In this document: in pieces, positions 36,025 to 47,389 of the stretch
Layout: each line of letters begins with the position of its first letter
Numbering within the stretch: the first letter of the stretch is position 1
Source: Cricetomys ansorgei
Lineage: Eukaryota > Chordata > Mammalia > Rodentia > Nesomyidae
Assembly: GCA_026225945.1 (NCBI GenBank)
Contig: JAMJFZ010000199.1
Coordinates: 67,062,501 to 67,126,500, forward strand
Direction: 5' to 3'
Length of the DNA stretch: 64,000 bases
Program-made: the position numbers and the translations under genes
Notes under the pieces: generated by a model
Databases searched by the model: none
The model's input: the letters and a program-made list of their open reading frames with translations, nothing else
Told to the model about the DNA's origin: nothing

Positions 36025-36190
36025 TGACTGGGGAGGGCTCATTTGGCTTACACAAAACCTTGGGTTTAATCTGCAACACCACATTGATAGAATGAGATAG
36101 TTACATACCTGTGATTCCAGAACTTAGGAGGAAAAGGCAAAAGGATCAGAAATTCAAGGCTTTCCTGAAGACGCTAGGTGGGAATACATA
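36025..36190 (+). mobile_element. B4 (ID/B1 composite) SINE
   Basis: The tRNA/ID-like head 'tggggagggctcatttggct' and 'ttgggtttaatctgcaacac' is followed by the B1-like half 'catacctgtgattccagaac' and 'ttaggaggaaaaggcaaaag'. That order, ID-like then B1-like, defines the B4 family. Confidence 0.7.
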
Positions 36191-36300
36191 AGATTTTAAC
36201 TCAGACAACCTATGTGCTGTATTATGGTTGTTTTTAAGAACTGGAGAGAATTTGTTGCCTCAATTGCTTGATACCTCAACTAGCCAAGCTCTTCAGTGTT

Positions 36301-36572
36301 GTGTTATGCTTTGGTTATGTAATGTCTCCATAGGCTTGTGAACTGAGTACTTGGTCCTTTCCACTTCCTGCTGTGCTTCCTTTTTCCCGGTCAGCCATGA
36401 AGGGAGCCATTCTCCTCCACCACACACTCCTATCACTATAGTTGGTGTTCTGCTCAAGCACATGGGGCCAAAGGACCCTGAACAGGACTCCTGAAACTGA
36501 GAGCTGAAATAAATAAACCCTCATTACATTGCTTCTGTTTTGGCCATAGCAGGTTCAAAAGCAACTAATACA
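36301..36572 (+). mobile_element. MaLR-like LTR
   Basis: 'tgttatgctttggttatgta' and 'atgtctccataggcttgtga' at the left, 'gctgaaataaataaaccctc' and 'tggccatagcaggttcaaaa' plus 'gcaactaataca' at the right. Both ends fit the family and the LTR polyadenylation signal is present. Confidence 0.65.
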
Positions 36573-36580
36573 ACCTTACA

Positions 36581-36741
36581 GCAGGGCAGTGGTGGTGCTC
36601 GCCTTTAATCCCAGCACTCCAGAAGCAGAGGCAGGTGGATCTCTGTGAGTTCAAGGTCAACTTGGTCTACAGAGTGAATTTCAGGGCAGCCAGGGTCACA
36701 CAGCAAAACCCTGTCTGACAAAACAAAACAAAGTAAATAAT
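36581..36741 (+). mobile_element. B1 SINE, well preserved
   Basis: It starts 'gcagggcagtggtggtgctc' followed by 'gcctttaatcccagcactcc', and runs through 'gcaggtggatctctgtgagt' and 'ccctgtctgaca' into an AAAAC-rich tail. This is nearly the full B1 length. It sits within about 10 bp of the end of the upstream LTR. Confidence 0.95.
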
Positions 36742-36744
36742 ACA

Positions 36745-38235
36745 GTGTGGCACTCCCTACCTCCCTCAATCCCACCAATATGTTTTCTCCCATAGTGCAC
36801 CAACAAACCAATCACTACTCTAGTGGAACACATCATGTTCTCCACTTGATCAGTGCAAAGACAGGGATAACAGCCTTAAGTAGCAGATTTATTACCCACA
36901 ACAGATATGGACAGCCTGGGAATTACTGCACAGTCAGTGCCCTCCTCAACAAAACAGATTTTGCTCGTGATGATCGCACGTTTTGCATAAGAAAGCATAT
37001 TAGGGAAAGTTGAGCTTCTTAGCTCAGTTTGAGATGCTCATTTTTTGAGATTTCTCAGTTTAAGGTGATAGTTCAAGAAGGAAAGATGGTGCGTAGACTT
37101 CTGGGCATGCTTCCCTCAAGGTCATGGAACACATATGGCAAACGGAGAGGCTCAATTTCTTTTATCAAAAAATAATGTTTTAGTGACATGAAAGGGACGA
37201 TTTCAAGATGTTAATACAATAGTTTCCTCCAAGGGCATAGACCTCACTTAGTTCCTAATATTGTAAAGCTTTGCAAATAGCTACTCTGCATCCTATATGT
37301 GAACAGCAGCTAGACTAATCATGACATGCCATATGCCAAACTTTACAAACATGCTCCTAATGGAATAAAGCTTCTATGCACAATGAATCGTGTCCATTAT
37401 AGAAAATAAAGTTGATCTTGGTGCTCTCTATTCAATACTATGCTATGAAAAGCTTGGTTTGGCTTTGTTTTCTCAATGAGATTTTTACCTCTTTCTACTG
37501 AATATTTCATATTTCAGTCATATGGCATTTGCTAAGGAATCAATAATATGCTGCAACACTGAAGCAGATTGCCTTTCATGTATATTTTCTTATTTCAAAC
37601 TCTTTGTAACTTGACAGCTTTAACATTACTGTTTTATGGATCAAAGCTCCATCCAACACAGGTGTTTTATAAATTACATGGAAAGCATCATGTAAAAAAC
37701 AAGGAAGGTAAAGCTGAGTCCGTAAGGTTATGAATATAATGTAACTTCAAAATATAGGCAGGAGTTGACCTGAATATATTGAGTGTAACTATTTTACTGT
37801 ATGATATTCTATCTAGTTGCCTTAAATGCCTTCAAGTATTCATGTTTGTTCATGTACTAAAATTTAAGAATTCCATATGATTAAGTGACGATTATTCATT
37901 ATACATTTTATTTCTTTATCATTCTTTTTCTGAAATAGAGTTTCCAGTGATAGAGTGATTTCTATTTAGCATTGGGTTTACATTGGGGATTATTTTTAAA
38001 GTCTTAAAAATTAAAGTAAGAATATATTACCTTTCCTCAATTTTTAGAGAAGGAAAGAAAGAGAACAGGGAAATGAAGATCCATAACTCAGCTATAGCGT
38101 TCCCAGCTACTGGGACGACACCATCAAGCCATATGGAAATTAATACTCCTTCATTCTTGATCATTGTGAGGCAAACACTGACTATGAACCCAGCTCCCTT
38201 GAGAAATTTCTGCAGGAAAATGGGGTGGATCAATG
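36745..38235. other. Unique noncoding sequence
   Basis: About 1.5 kb of AT-rich sequence with no recognised gene or repeat. Confidence 0.4.
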
Positions 38236-38239
38236 CCAG

Positions 38240-38362
38240 ACTTGTAGTCAGAGGCTGTCTAGCAAGTAACTTAAACTCTCTCAGGGTCCATCCCCAAACT
38301 GGCAAAATGGAAATTACTTTTACTTACTTTTTAGGCTATGGTGGAAATCACATTTAAAAAAT
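38240..38362 (+). mobile_element. MIR SINE remnant
   Basis: 'tagtcagaggctgtctagca', then 'agtaacttaaactctctcag' and 'ctggcaaaatggaaattact' follow the MIR core (gcaagttacttaacctctctg, catctgtaaaatgggga). Confidence 0.6.
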
Positions 38363-38550
38363 AAATACATAATGCCATGGAAGAATTTCCCAGCAAAGTA
38401 ATTTCTCCTCGTGGTTTGGAACAATATAATTTAAAAAAATGGGGGAAGGTAAAATCATAGTTCTTTAACTTAGATAAAATACACTAAATTTTTGAATTTT
38501 TTTATTTCTGCTAAAGATGAAACAAAAGACATTCATATTAAGAATACATT

Positions 38551-38742
38551 GTTGGGGCTGGAGAGATGGCTCAGCAGTTAAGAGAATTGGCTGCTCTTCC
38601 AAAGGACCCAGGTTCAATTCCCAGCACCCACATGGCAGTTTACAACTAACTGCAAGTCCACTTCCAAAAGATCCAACATCCTCACATAGACATACATGCA
38701 ATGCAGGTAAAACAACAATGCACACGATAAATAATTCTAAAA
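38551..38742 (+). mobile_element. B2 SINE with perfect target-site duplication
   Basis: 'ggggctggagagatggctca' and 'gcagttaagagaattggctg' form the head, 'ttcaattcccagcacccaca' the promoter B-box region, and 'cagacatacatgc'-like 'atagacatacatgcaatgca' the body. The 11-bp repeat AAGAATACATT flanks it at 38540-38550 and 38743-38753. It is the freshest-looking SINE in the window, with a body I associate with mouse-type B2. Confidence 0.97.
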
Positions 38743-38759
38743 AAGAATACATTCTTCCC

Positions 38760-39215
38760 TGAACTGTCCAGACTAAATTTATTTACCAAATTGAAATGAG
38801 TGAAACATATGTTTAGTTCGAGTCTGTGATATTTAAACTGGCACAAGTCTAGACTGTTCTCTTCTCCCCCTTCCATAGGTAGAAAAGGTATGCTATTGCT
38901 ACTCACAGCAGCTTCTTCCCTGTAGCCAGGTCCTAATCTCTTTTTTCTGAATCTTCTTCTCAAGAATTAAATGAAACCAAGAAGCTCAAAGGAAGCCAAC
39001 TTAATTTGTAGCTTAGGGCATTTAAAATTTGCACACACATGCAGGTAGTTCAATGTAGAGAAGACTGACTGAGCCAGGAAAACACAGAAGCCAAAGGAAC
39101 CAAAAGGAGAACAAGGGTACTGAAAGTCCTGTGAAGAAAAACCAAGGTAACAAGACAAAAAGGAAATGTTAACAGATTGGGGATATAGACATGTTAAGCT
39201 GGATTTAAACATTGC
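38760..39215. other. Unique noncoding sequence
   Basis: Nothing recognised. Confidence 0.4.
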
Positions 39216-39218
39216 ATA

Positions 39219-39293
39219 GTGTGTGTATGCATGTGTGTGTGTATATGTGTATGTGTGTGTGTGTGTGTGCGTGTGCGTGTGCATGCACATGCA
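39219..39293. repeat. (TG)n microsatellite
   Basis: TG-rich tract of about 75 bp with AT and CG interruptions. Confidence 0.95.
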
Positions 39294-39499
39294 TTAAGTC
39301 ACCATGTGGTATCCATTGGACAACTTCTATAATGAATATATTTGGTATGAATTACTAGTTCTCCACTTTCCTGAATGTATTCTGTTTGACAGCAAATCTA
39401 CTTAAACTGAAATCAAATGTCTATCTATGTCCTTGTCCACATTATACACATTGTGGTATATTATATTCTCATTGTTCATTTGTACATATTTTTCATTTT

Positions 39500-40165
39500 C
39501 ATTTCTTTTTATTTTAAAAATATTTTGACAATTTCATATAAGACTACACATACAAGATATATACACACCCAATTTACCAAGTCCATTTAACGTCGCTTAT
39601 TTCTGCGTGTCTTTAAGACTGACCACTTGGGATTGGATACCATATCAGAGGGCTTATCCTGGAGAAAATGGATTCATCCTTTCTCATCAGCCATTGACTG
39701 AATATAGCTCTTCATCTAGGGGTAGGACTTTGTGAAATATCCCCCTTAGATTTTTCATACCAACTGTTGTTGTCAAAAATATGCAAAACTTGTTAGGAGA
39801 CCATTTTGTTCAGATTTCACTAGTGCAGATTTCTTGTCATTCTGGAAAACACTGTCTAACAGCAGATGTCCTGGGCCTCTGGGCCAGCTTTCTCCTCCCT
39901 CTTTGGTGATGTTCCCTGTGCCTTAGATGTAGGAGTTGGGTTATAGATGTATCAATTGGGAAAGGGCACCCCACGGTTACTTATTCTCTACATTTTGACC
40001 AGTTTTGGATCTCTTTAATAATTCATAAAAAGCAAGCTTTATTTGGAAACAAAAGCTATACTTCTCTATAGGTAAAATAATAAGTATTTAGAATACAGAT
40101 AGAAATTATATTGGTTTAGGAAAATGTCAATAGTAGGTTTTCCTCTAGGGTCTATAGCTATGAAG
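39500..40165. repeat. Rodent mid-repetitive element, long copy
   Basis: 'aagactgaccacttgggatt', 'tagctcttcatctaggggta', 'caactgttgttgtcaaaaat', 'ggtgatgttccctgtgcctt', 'atgtaggagttgggttatag' and 'gggcaccccacggttac' follow a common rodent consensus for about 650 bp. It is the best copy of this family in the window. Confidence 0.6.
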
Positions 40166-40169
40166 TCAC

Positions 40170-41205
40170 ACGTATTTGCATTTATTGTCTGAAAGTTAAT
40201 TGTTATTTGCATTTAGATGAATAAAAAATCTTCTACAGCTTTAAAGTATCAGTAAAACAGCACTTTCCCCTATTATTTAAAAATTACATTATATTTACAC
40301 ATTAATTACATATATAAACTAAGTCCTTTCCTTAGTATCTTTAATATTTCTTTACGTGGTTTGAGAAGATAAAAATATCCATCATTCTTCCTGTAGTACT
40401 GCCTAGCAAAGAAGCATCATATGTAAAAAATGCCTCATAATTAAATAAAAATGATCAAAGTTCACAGATTGGCCAATGATCCTGCAAGTACCACCCTGAA
40501 TTCTGTCCCCTCTTGACACCTTTAAAATATATCTATATATTCTCTGTTCTTTGGGGTTTACAGTTGTGAGCTCTGAGGGAAAAATGTCCTTTTGCCATAA
40601 TGCTGTGAGACAGGAAAGAAGAAAGCAAAGATGAAATCGGGAAGGAACCGCATCTATTTCCAAGACAAACCTGCCCAAAATAATTTCCCTCCCTTTGTCA
40701 ACTGTGACATATTTAAAAATTAATTTGTGGAGAGTTCACATCCTTGTGAGACAGAACATTCTTTGTGATGTTCACAGATGAATTTCTGTTATTTTTCCAT
40801 TTATTTACCAGCATTGCTCAATAGGATGAGGCCTTTGCGAATTTGAGTGGATTAATGCATTCTGTGAGGGACATCCTTGAAAACTGTGGGATTTGAGGCA
40901 CCTCTTCTTAATTAGTAACACTCACAGATACTGTGATAACAGCTCATGCATTCTAAGAGCTCAATGCCCTTCAAGCCATTTTTCTGTATTTTTCATAGAT
41001 TTACATGTTGTAGGTTTATTTCTGTGCACATTGTAATTCTTGTTGCTATCATGAACAGAAGTCTTATATTCTGCATATTTTTCTTTATTCCTTCTTCCTT
41101 TTTCTTCCTTCCTTTCTTTAGCTTTACCTCCCTCTGCCCCTGCTCCATCCCCCCTCTTCTGTTTCTCTTCTTCCATCCTCCCTCTCATTTTACTACTTTA
41201 TTTTT
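40170..41205. other. Unique noncoding sequence with a pyrimidine tract
   Basis: A C/T-rich stretch lies at about 41085-41190. Nothing else recognised. Confidence 0.4.
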
Positions 41206-41209
41206 TAAA

Positions 41210-41345
41210 ATCTGTCTAGTTTCACTTTCTCATGTATGTGCTTGTCTGTATGTGGGTACATGCCTTTCTGTGTGCATACATGTGTGGCCATGTGCCCGTG
41301 AAGGGTAGGGATTGACTTCACGTGACTTTCTCTATCACGTTCCAT
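41210..41345 (-). mobile_element. B3-like SINE fragment
   Basis: 'gcatacatgtgtggccatgt' and 'gaagggtagggattgacttc' resemble the reversed B3 body, truncated where a B4 begins. Confidence 0.45.
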
Positions 41346-41364
41346 TTTATTTTGTTTTAAACAA

Positions 41365-41580
41365 AATTTCTTCTTTAACCAGGAAATCACAGATTTGCTA
41401 GACTTGCTGTCCTGCCATATTTGGGGATCGTCTTGCCTTTGCCTCCTATGCCCCAGTGTTGGGGTTATAGATATATGCCATCATGAGTGGCTTTTATTGG
41501 GTGATGGTGATTCAAACTCACTTCCTCAAGTTTGCATAACAAACACTTTACCCACTGAACTATCACTCCCTCAGATATTC
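41365..41580 (-). mobile_element. B4 SINE
   Basis: Reverse B4: the B1-like half first ('cttgcctttgcctcctatgc', 'cccagtgttggggttataga'), then the ID-like head reversed ('gtgattcaaactcacttcct', 'acactttacccactgaacta'). Near full length. Confidence 0.75.
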
Positions 41581-41719
41581 ATTTGAATTTGCAATTGAGG
41601 TTTTGCTAGTCAACTGAACTTTTGTCCGTTAAGCTATTTATCTGAAAACCCTATTGAATGGTATTATTCATCATGCTATATTTTTTTCTGCATTTTCTCT
41701 ACAGATATTTATATCTGCC

Positions 41720-42150
41720 TGTGTCAGGTGGGTCTTGCATTGCCATGAGAAAACAGTTCAAAGGATGAAAGGTATGTTTAGAGCAGAGACTCAAATGTGT
41801 CCACAGTGTTGGGCTTATCTGCATGTGACTGTGCAAAAACACCTTGGGTGGAAAGGCAGGATAGAGAAAATATGCTTACCCAATGGCAGCTGGGAAAGAG
41901 AATCAGAACCAGAAAGGGGCTGAGAGCAGGATATATCTGTCAAAGGTCTGATACCAGACAATGACTGTCTTCGGCTAGGTCATGCTTCCTAATACCTCAT
42001 CTAGCTATGACTGTATCAGTGACTGAATCCAAGCACGAGGTTGCTACCCTCATGGTCCTATCACTTCCCAACAGAACCACCAGATGGAGATCAAGCCTTT
42101 AGTACTGGTGGAACCTGTGAGGGGTATTCACATTCAAACCACAGCACTAC
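41720..42150 (-). mobile_element. MaLR-like LTR
   Basis: Reverse copy: 'gggaaagagaatcagaacca', 'gaaaggggctgagagcagga', 'tcctaatacctcatctagct' and 'atggtcctatcacttcccaa', ending 'gtattcacattcaaaccaca' (the reversed ggtttgaat start). The last block is the most diagnostic. Confidence 0.6.
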
Positions 42151-43020
42151 AAGAAACAAGGCTTTGTTTGAGCTATTCTCTTTCCTTCAATTATTTTTAT
42201 TTTCTCACTGCGGTGGCTTGGACTTCTCAAGGGCATCGTATACAGATAACAATGGTGAACATTTGTGCTTCTGACTACACATAGAATTCTCCCAACTTTT
42301 CAGCACTTACCTTTTAAGCCATGGATATGGATGCAACTTTATCAAATCACATTTCTGTGTCCTTTGAAATTATGTTAGTCTGACAGAGTGAGTTATACCG
42401 AGGAGGGTGATAAGCCACTGTTCTCTCACAGATGGTCCTGATGCTGATGAAATAACCATGAGCACAAGTGTTTGGACTAGATTATAAGAATCATGTTCTT
42501 TTAACTATGGTGTGTGTCTCAAAGGAAAAAAAAAAAACTTTAAAGTGGAAGAGATCTTAGAAGCAATGTGTCCTGAGGTCATCTGGACAGGAAGCAACAC
42601 TGCCAGGATCAGAGTCCAACTCTCCCTCTAGAGTCTGCTTCTGTGCAGGGCTGCCTCCACAGACTTACTTCCCTGTGGGCAGTGAGACTCTCCTTCAGAG
42701 CCAAGGTCACTACCCAGGTCTCACACTCCCCTGCAAGCTCATTAGAGCACTCAGGCTACCTACTACTCTCTTTGATTTCTGAAACTCAAGAACTACCAAT
42801 GAACTGCTTTGAAGTTTTCTTTCCACCTTCTTTTGAAAGGGATGATTTAACTGGAGTGACTTGGATCAAGGAGTTCAGAAGGGGACTAAAGCACATTCTT
42901 CAGTGACCCTTCAAATAGGACAGTGAAGCTTCTGAAGACAGAAGTGAGAGCTGCTTCTAAATAGAAAGGGAGTGGGGTGTGGAAGGCACTCACCAAAGAA
43001 TGCTGCTACTTTAAAATAGG
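42151..43020. other. Unique noncoding sequence
   Basis: Nothing recognised. Confidence 0.4.
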
Positions 43021-43024
43021 GAGC

Positions 43025-43440
43025 CACACATTTTCTTAATTACAATACAATTACATCACTTCCCACCTTCCTTCTCTTCCCCCTACCTAAATCAGGGGAT
43101 GTCAACCTGTGAGATGTAGACACTTTGGGAGATCAAGCAATCCTTCCACAAGGGCAGCCTAAGACCATCTGCATATCAGAGATTTACTTTACAATTCATA
43201 GCAGTAGCAAAATTACAGTTAAAAGGTAGCAATAAAGTAATTTTATAGTTGGGCTCACCATGACATGAACAACTGCATTAAAGGGTCACAGCATTAGGAA
43301 GGTTGAGAACTACTGCTCTAAATCTTTCCATGTCATTTCTCTATAATTCTTCCCATGCCCCCCAACTCACTCTCAGATTGATGGACTCATTATTATTATT
43401 GCTGTTGTTGTCGTTTTTGTTACATATCTAAAAGTAATTT
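43025..43440. repeat. Rodent mid-repetitive element, split by URR1
   Basis: The left part ('cttaattacaatacaattac', 'ttctcttccccctaccta') and right part ('cccatgccccccaactcact', 'ctcagattgatggactcatt') join in order to match one family, the same as near 49.0 kb. URR1 occupies the middle. Confidence 0.55.
43093..43315 (-). mobile_element. URR1 hAT-type DNA element
   Basis: Terminal inverted repeats are recognisable: 'caggggatgtcaacctgtga' at the left and 'ggttgagaactactg' at the right. The interior 'tttacaattcatagcagtag' and 'ataaagtaattttatagttg' is the reversed URR1 body. Flanks 'acctaaat' and 'ctctaaat' are a plausible 8-bp target duplication. It is nonautonomous, with no coding capacity. 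Confidence 0.85.
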
Positions 43441-43444
43441 ATTT

Positions 43445-43835
43445 TAAATAATATTTAAATAAAATCTTTATTGAAAAGAAAATACAGGGAAGAATACCTG
43501 TTAAATCAGGAGAGCATGGCAATCTCAGTCCCTCCCTCTAATGCACTAGAGGTTGAGTTCCAATATTGACTTCTTAACCATGACCCCCACCACCATCACA
43601 TTATGGATTTCCAGCAGGGTGGAGACCTGCCTTCCTAGGTCCTGCTGCTTGCTCACTCCTCCTTTCTACTTAAGCCAGGGACTCTATGACCTGCATCCAT
43701 TCGTCCTTCCTTTCTCTTCTCATTCATTCCTTAAACCATTGTTTATCTGTTAATCATGACCTGAATGCCTGCTCTTCGAAGCACAAATTTAATAAACTCT
43801 GTTTATGCTTAATAATAACTAAAGTTAACAAATGA
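43445..43835. other. Unique noncoding sequence
   Basis: Nothing recognised. Confidence 0.4.
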
Positions 43836-43839
43836 TGAA

Positions 43840-44005
43840 ATTTTGCTGTCCTTGGGATTATGCTGAGGGTGTCACATGTATTAGTTCATTAATTATTCAC
43901 ACATCTCCAGATGGCCACTTTCAGGCATTTTATATGTGAAAACATTGAGTCTCAGAGAAAGTATTGATGGTAGCTCTAGGTTAGAGTCAGCAAGTAGCAT
44001 TACAG
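43840..44005 (-). mobile_element. Possible MIR remnant
   Basis: 'gattatgctgagggtgtcac' and 'atgtattagttcattaatta' followed by 'ttcacacatc' resemble MIR reverse complement (gctaagcgctttacatgtatt, catttaatcctcaca). Confidence 0.5.
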
Positions 44006-44009
44006 GGGT

Positions 44010-46905
44010 GATAATACTGAGCTCAGAGACATCAACAGGGACTTTTCCAAATATGTATGGTGGACAGATGGTCGAGTCAAGACTCAAGTCATATGTGTTT
44101 GGTTCCTATGCCTATGCTCTTTGGGAGACCAGTAAAATTTAGTAAGGCCTGGGTATATTGTGTTCTTCTGGCCTGAAATAAATTATATTCATTTTCACAA
44201 GGAAAGTGATGATAAAGTGGTGAAATACAATGCACATGAAGGTGAAGAGTAAGTCCTCCAAGCACAAGTGGGTTCATATCTGAGATAAGAAGCCAAAAAT
44301 CAGGACCTGGAAGAAGAGAAGTAGGTACAGGAACCCCCAGGACAATTATGGAAAGACTGGTTGGCTCATTTTGGTATGAGACAATGTGTAATAATATTCA
44401 TATCCCCTGCTTCAGTAGGCAATAGCTAGATCCGAGGATTTAAAGATGGAAGATTAGTGTGTCCTGAAGGATGTTTTAGAAACAATATCGCAGACAAAAG
44501 CAGTGGCTTTAGCCTCAGAAACTGTAAAGCAGAGTTTATTTTAAAACAAGACTAGCTAATGCTGAACCCCATGCTTGAGTTTGCAGCTTTATTTCACTGG
44601 ACAAATTAGGCCTTGTTGATCATAATGGAAAACAACAGGAATGCTTTGTCTATTAGTCAGACACCAACAGCTGTGTGCTATTTCTGTGGACCTTTACAAA
44701 AGCACAAGAAAGGAATGCCCTGCAGGATGAACAACGGGAAGCAAGAGGTTTTAGTAAGATGTGAGCAAGTTGGGTGTAAAGCTAGCACAATGGGCCGTTG
44801 TATAACTCAGCACAGACATGCAGTGGTTTGGCTGGTAATCATAGCTGAATTAGAGCACACACTGTGAGACAAGAAAAGAATATGCATTTTTTTTTCTTAA
44901 AAAAAACAGAAGGGAAGTGAAAAGCAAACCCATTCTTTCTCTTTTAAGAGTTGCAAAAGGAGAAATCCGCAGGGCAAATGTGCCCAGGATTATGAGGAAT
45001 TCTATTGCTTGGTTAAGGAAGAAGAATTAGGTTAGCATGATTGTTTCCTGTCTTGTATCACCTGAAAGGAAGTGGAAATCTGCCTGTGTTGACTGAAGCC
45101 TAGAGTCTGCCTCACACTGACTCCAGATCTCCAACGCCTCCCCATCTCACAGTTTTCAAAAATCAGTATGAAGTACAGAGCCTCCCAGGAAGTTGATGAC
45201 AGAGCATCAAGACTTTATAACATGATAAATTGGCATTCAAAATTATGAATGCATGTGAGTGCACATATTTTTATGGAGGACCAAATTTCAATGATTTCCT
45301 AAATTTCTGGAAGGAAACTGAACTGACAAATGTTTATAAGCACTGCCATCTTAACTGTCAACAGGTGCTAATGATTGCAAAGTTGTTTCCACTTTTCTTA
45401 CTTGAGTTCTTTTCATGCACCTCAGTATGTTTAGAAATTGCACTTTCATCCCAGCAATGAATCAATCACTTGCAACCAACAGCTGAAACAGCTTGTTGAG
45501 CCATCCTGGAAGCTTGCAGAAAGGAGGTTCATGGATTGTGTTTGGAGTTGTTTCTATGACTTTTGATGGTTGCCTGAATTTTCTTTCCTGTCCTTTGCCT
45601 TTACAGGAGTGTGTTCTGTAGAGTATGGTAGATTCTTTCAGATACCTAAATGGAGAAATCCTTGGAGAGTTCATGTAATTCCCAGCCCAGGGGTTTAACT
45701 GTGGGATCAGCTTTGACCATGGAGAGTTAGTGAACAGGATGCAGAACCATGAGGTACTTGTAGAGAAGAAGTTGGTCATTTAGGAGTCAGTTCTGTGGCT
45801 GTGAGAACATGCTTAGAGTATATTGATGAAAAATGAGTGATTGAGGAGTAGGGCAGATTCTAGCCAGACACATCATCCAGCGGTCACTAACCAGGACTAG
45901 GGTTCCACATTTACTGTGTGCATATTTGCGTGTAGATAAAATCTGTACTTGTAATAGGTAATAATAATACATATACAATATGAAATTATAGTGACATATA
46001 TATAGTGATAATGCATAGACAACACTAAAATATAGTGTAAATTAAATTCTATTCCCATCTAGTAAATAAATTTCTCCCCTTGAGGTGATCAATATTTCCA
46101 GCTGTTCATACTTCCCTTTATAGAGGAGCCAATGATGCAGTGAGTTTCCATCTAAGAAAGACCACACAACTTGACGAACACATCTATATCTATTCTTATA
46201 TAGATAACAAAGGTAATGGTACAACATCAGCCACCATTTGCATTATGTCCATCTATTCAAGTTTGAAAGCTCAGTCAAAGGAATTAAATTACTTTCCCAA
46301 AATGTTAACTAGCTGAAAGTGGAACTTGGTCTCTATGCCTCCTATGTGAATCTCTATGGCTAGAGTCCAGACTACTAGGGAAAAGAGTTATTGTAAATTA
46401 CATTTCTTCCTTCCCTTTTGTTTCATTCAATTTGTTTCTTATTCTTTCATATATAGGAGTCTTCAGAGGATCTGGAAAAGACTTCAAAATAAAAACTGAG
46501 AATTGGCAAACTGGGTAGATTCTTTGCATCCACAAGTGAATTCAATTTCCAGAGTCCTTGTATTTGATTGGGACAGATGAAGACTCTGTTATGATGGGAA
46601 AAAAAGAGTCAAGAGCAATCTGAGATAATTTTCCCATTTGACGAAAAAGATGTGTTGCTTAAGTCTTTATATGGGAATAAACATTTTAAGTTGTTAAAAG
46701 CATCTTTCGTAAGACCCCAAATGTAGTCTGGGTTAGTTGAATGACAAAGTGTTACCTCCTCCCAGGAGCAGATGAAACTTAACAACTCATTCTTCTGTAT
46801 CAGTTCTATCTAAACATGCTAAGTCCTTTTACTATTGACCACATCCTATGCAAATGCCCTCATAAAAGCTATCCATTCTTTTTCTCCAACTAATATACAA
46901 TTTCT
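44010..46905. other. Unique noncoding sequence
   Basis: Almost 3 kb with no gene or repeat I can name. Open frames of 60-105 codons have no recognised product. Confidence 0.4.
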
Positions 46906-46910
46906 TGCTT

Positions 46911-47012
46911 CCCTTCTTTCTTTCTTTTTCTTTCTTGCTTGCTTCCTTCACCTCTCTTTCTCTCTCTCTTTTCTCCTCCTTTCTTTCTTTCTCTTTATTT
47001 CTTTCTCTTTCT

Positions 47013-47082
<70 letters not shown>

Positions 47083-47084
47083 TT
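46911..47084. repeat. (TTTC)n tract
   Basis: The longest simple repeat in the window: an imperfect left half, then an uninterrupted TTTC run of about 75 bp near 47007-47082. Open frames across it encode Phe/Leu/Ser runs only. Confidence 0.97.
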
Positions 47085-47177
47085 ATAATGAAATTGTATC
47101 TGTTTTATTTTTTTGGAGTTATGAGTTACATGAATACATTAGAAAAATTATGATTAGGGCAAAGCATCTATCCAAAT

Positions 47178-47385
47178 CACTGGTTCTCAACCTTTATAAT
47201 GCTACAACCCTTTAACATGATTTCTCATGGTTGACCCCAACCATAAAATTATTTTCATTGCTACTTCATAACCGTAATTTTGCTACTGTTATGAATCATA
47301 ACATAAACATCTGACATATAGATGGTCTTAGAAGAAAGGGTCATTCTACCCAAAGTGGTCACAGCCCACAGATTGAGAACTACTG
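47178..47385 (+). mobile_element. URR1 hAT-type DNA element
   Basis: It starts 'cactggttctcaaccttt', passes 'caaccataaaattattttca' and 'ttgctacttcataaccgtaa', and ends 'gattgagaactactg'. It is a nearly complete nonautonomous copy. Flanks 'atccaaat' and 'ctctaagt' are compatible with a decayed 8-bp duplication. Confidence 0.92.
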
Positions 47386-47389
47386 CTCT

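Noticed and set aside
46835..47215. 126-codon Phe/Leu/Ser-rich open frame resembling a membrane protein
   Set aside because: The hydrophobic stretch is just the translation of the TTTC microsatellite.
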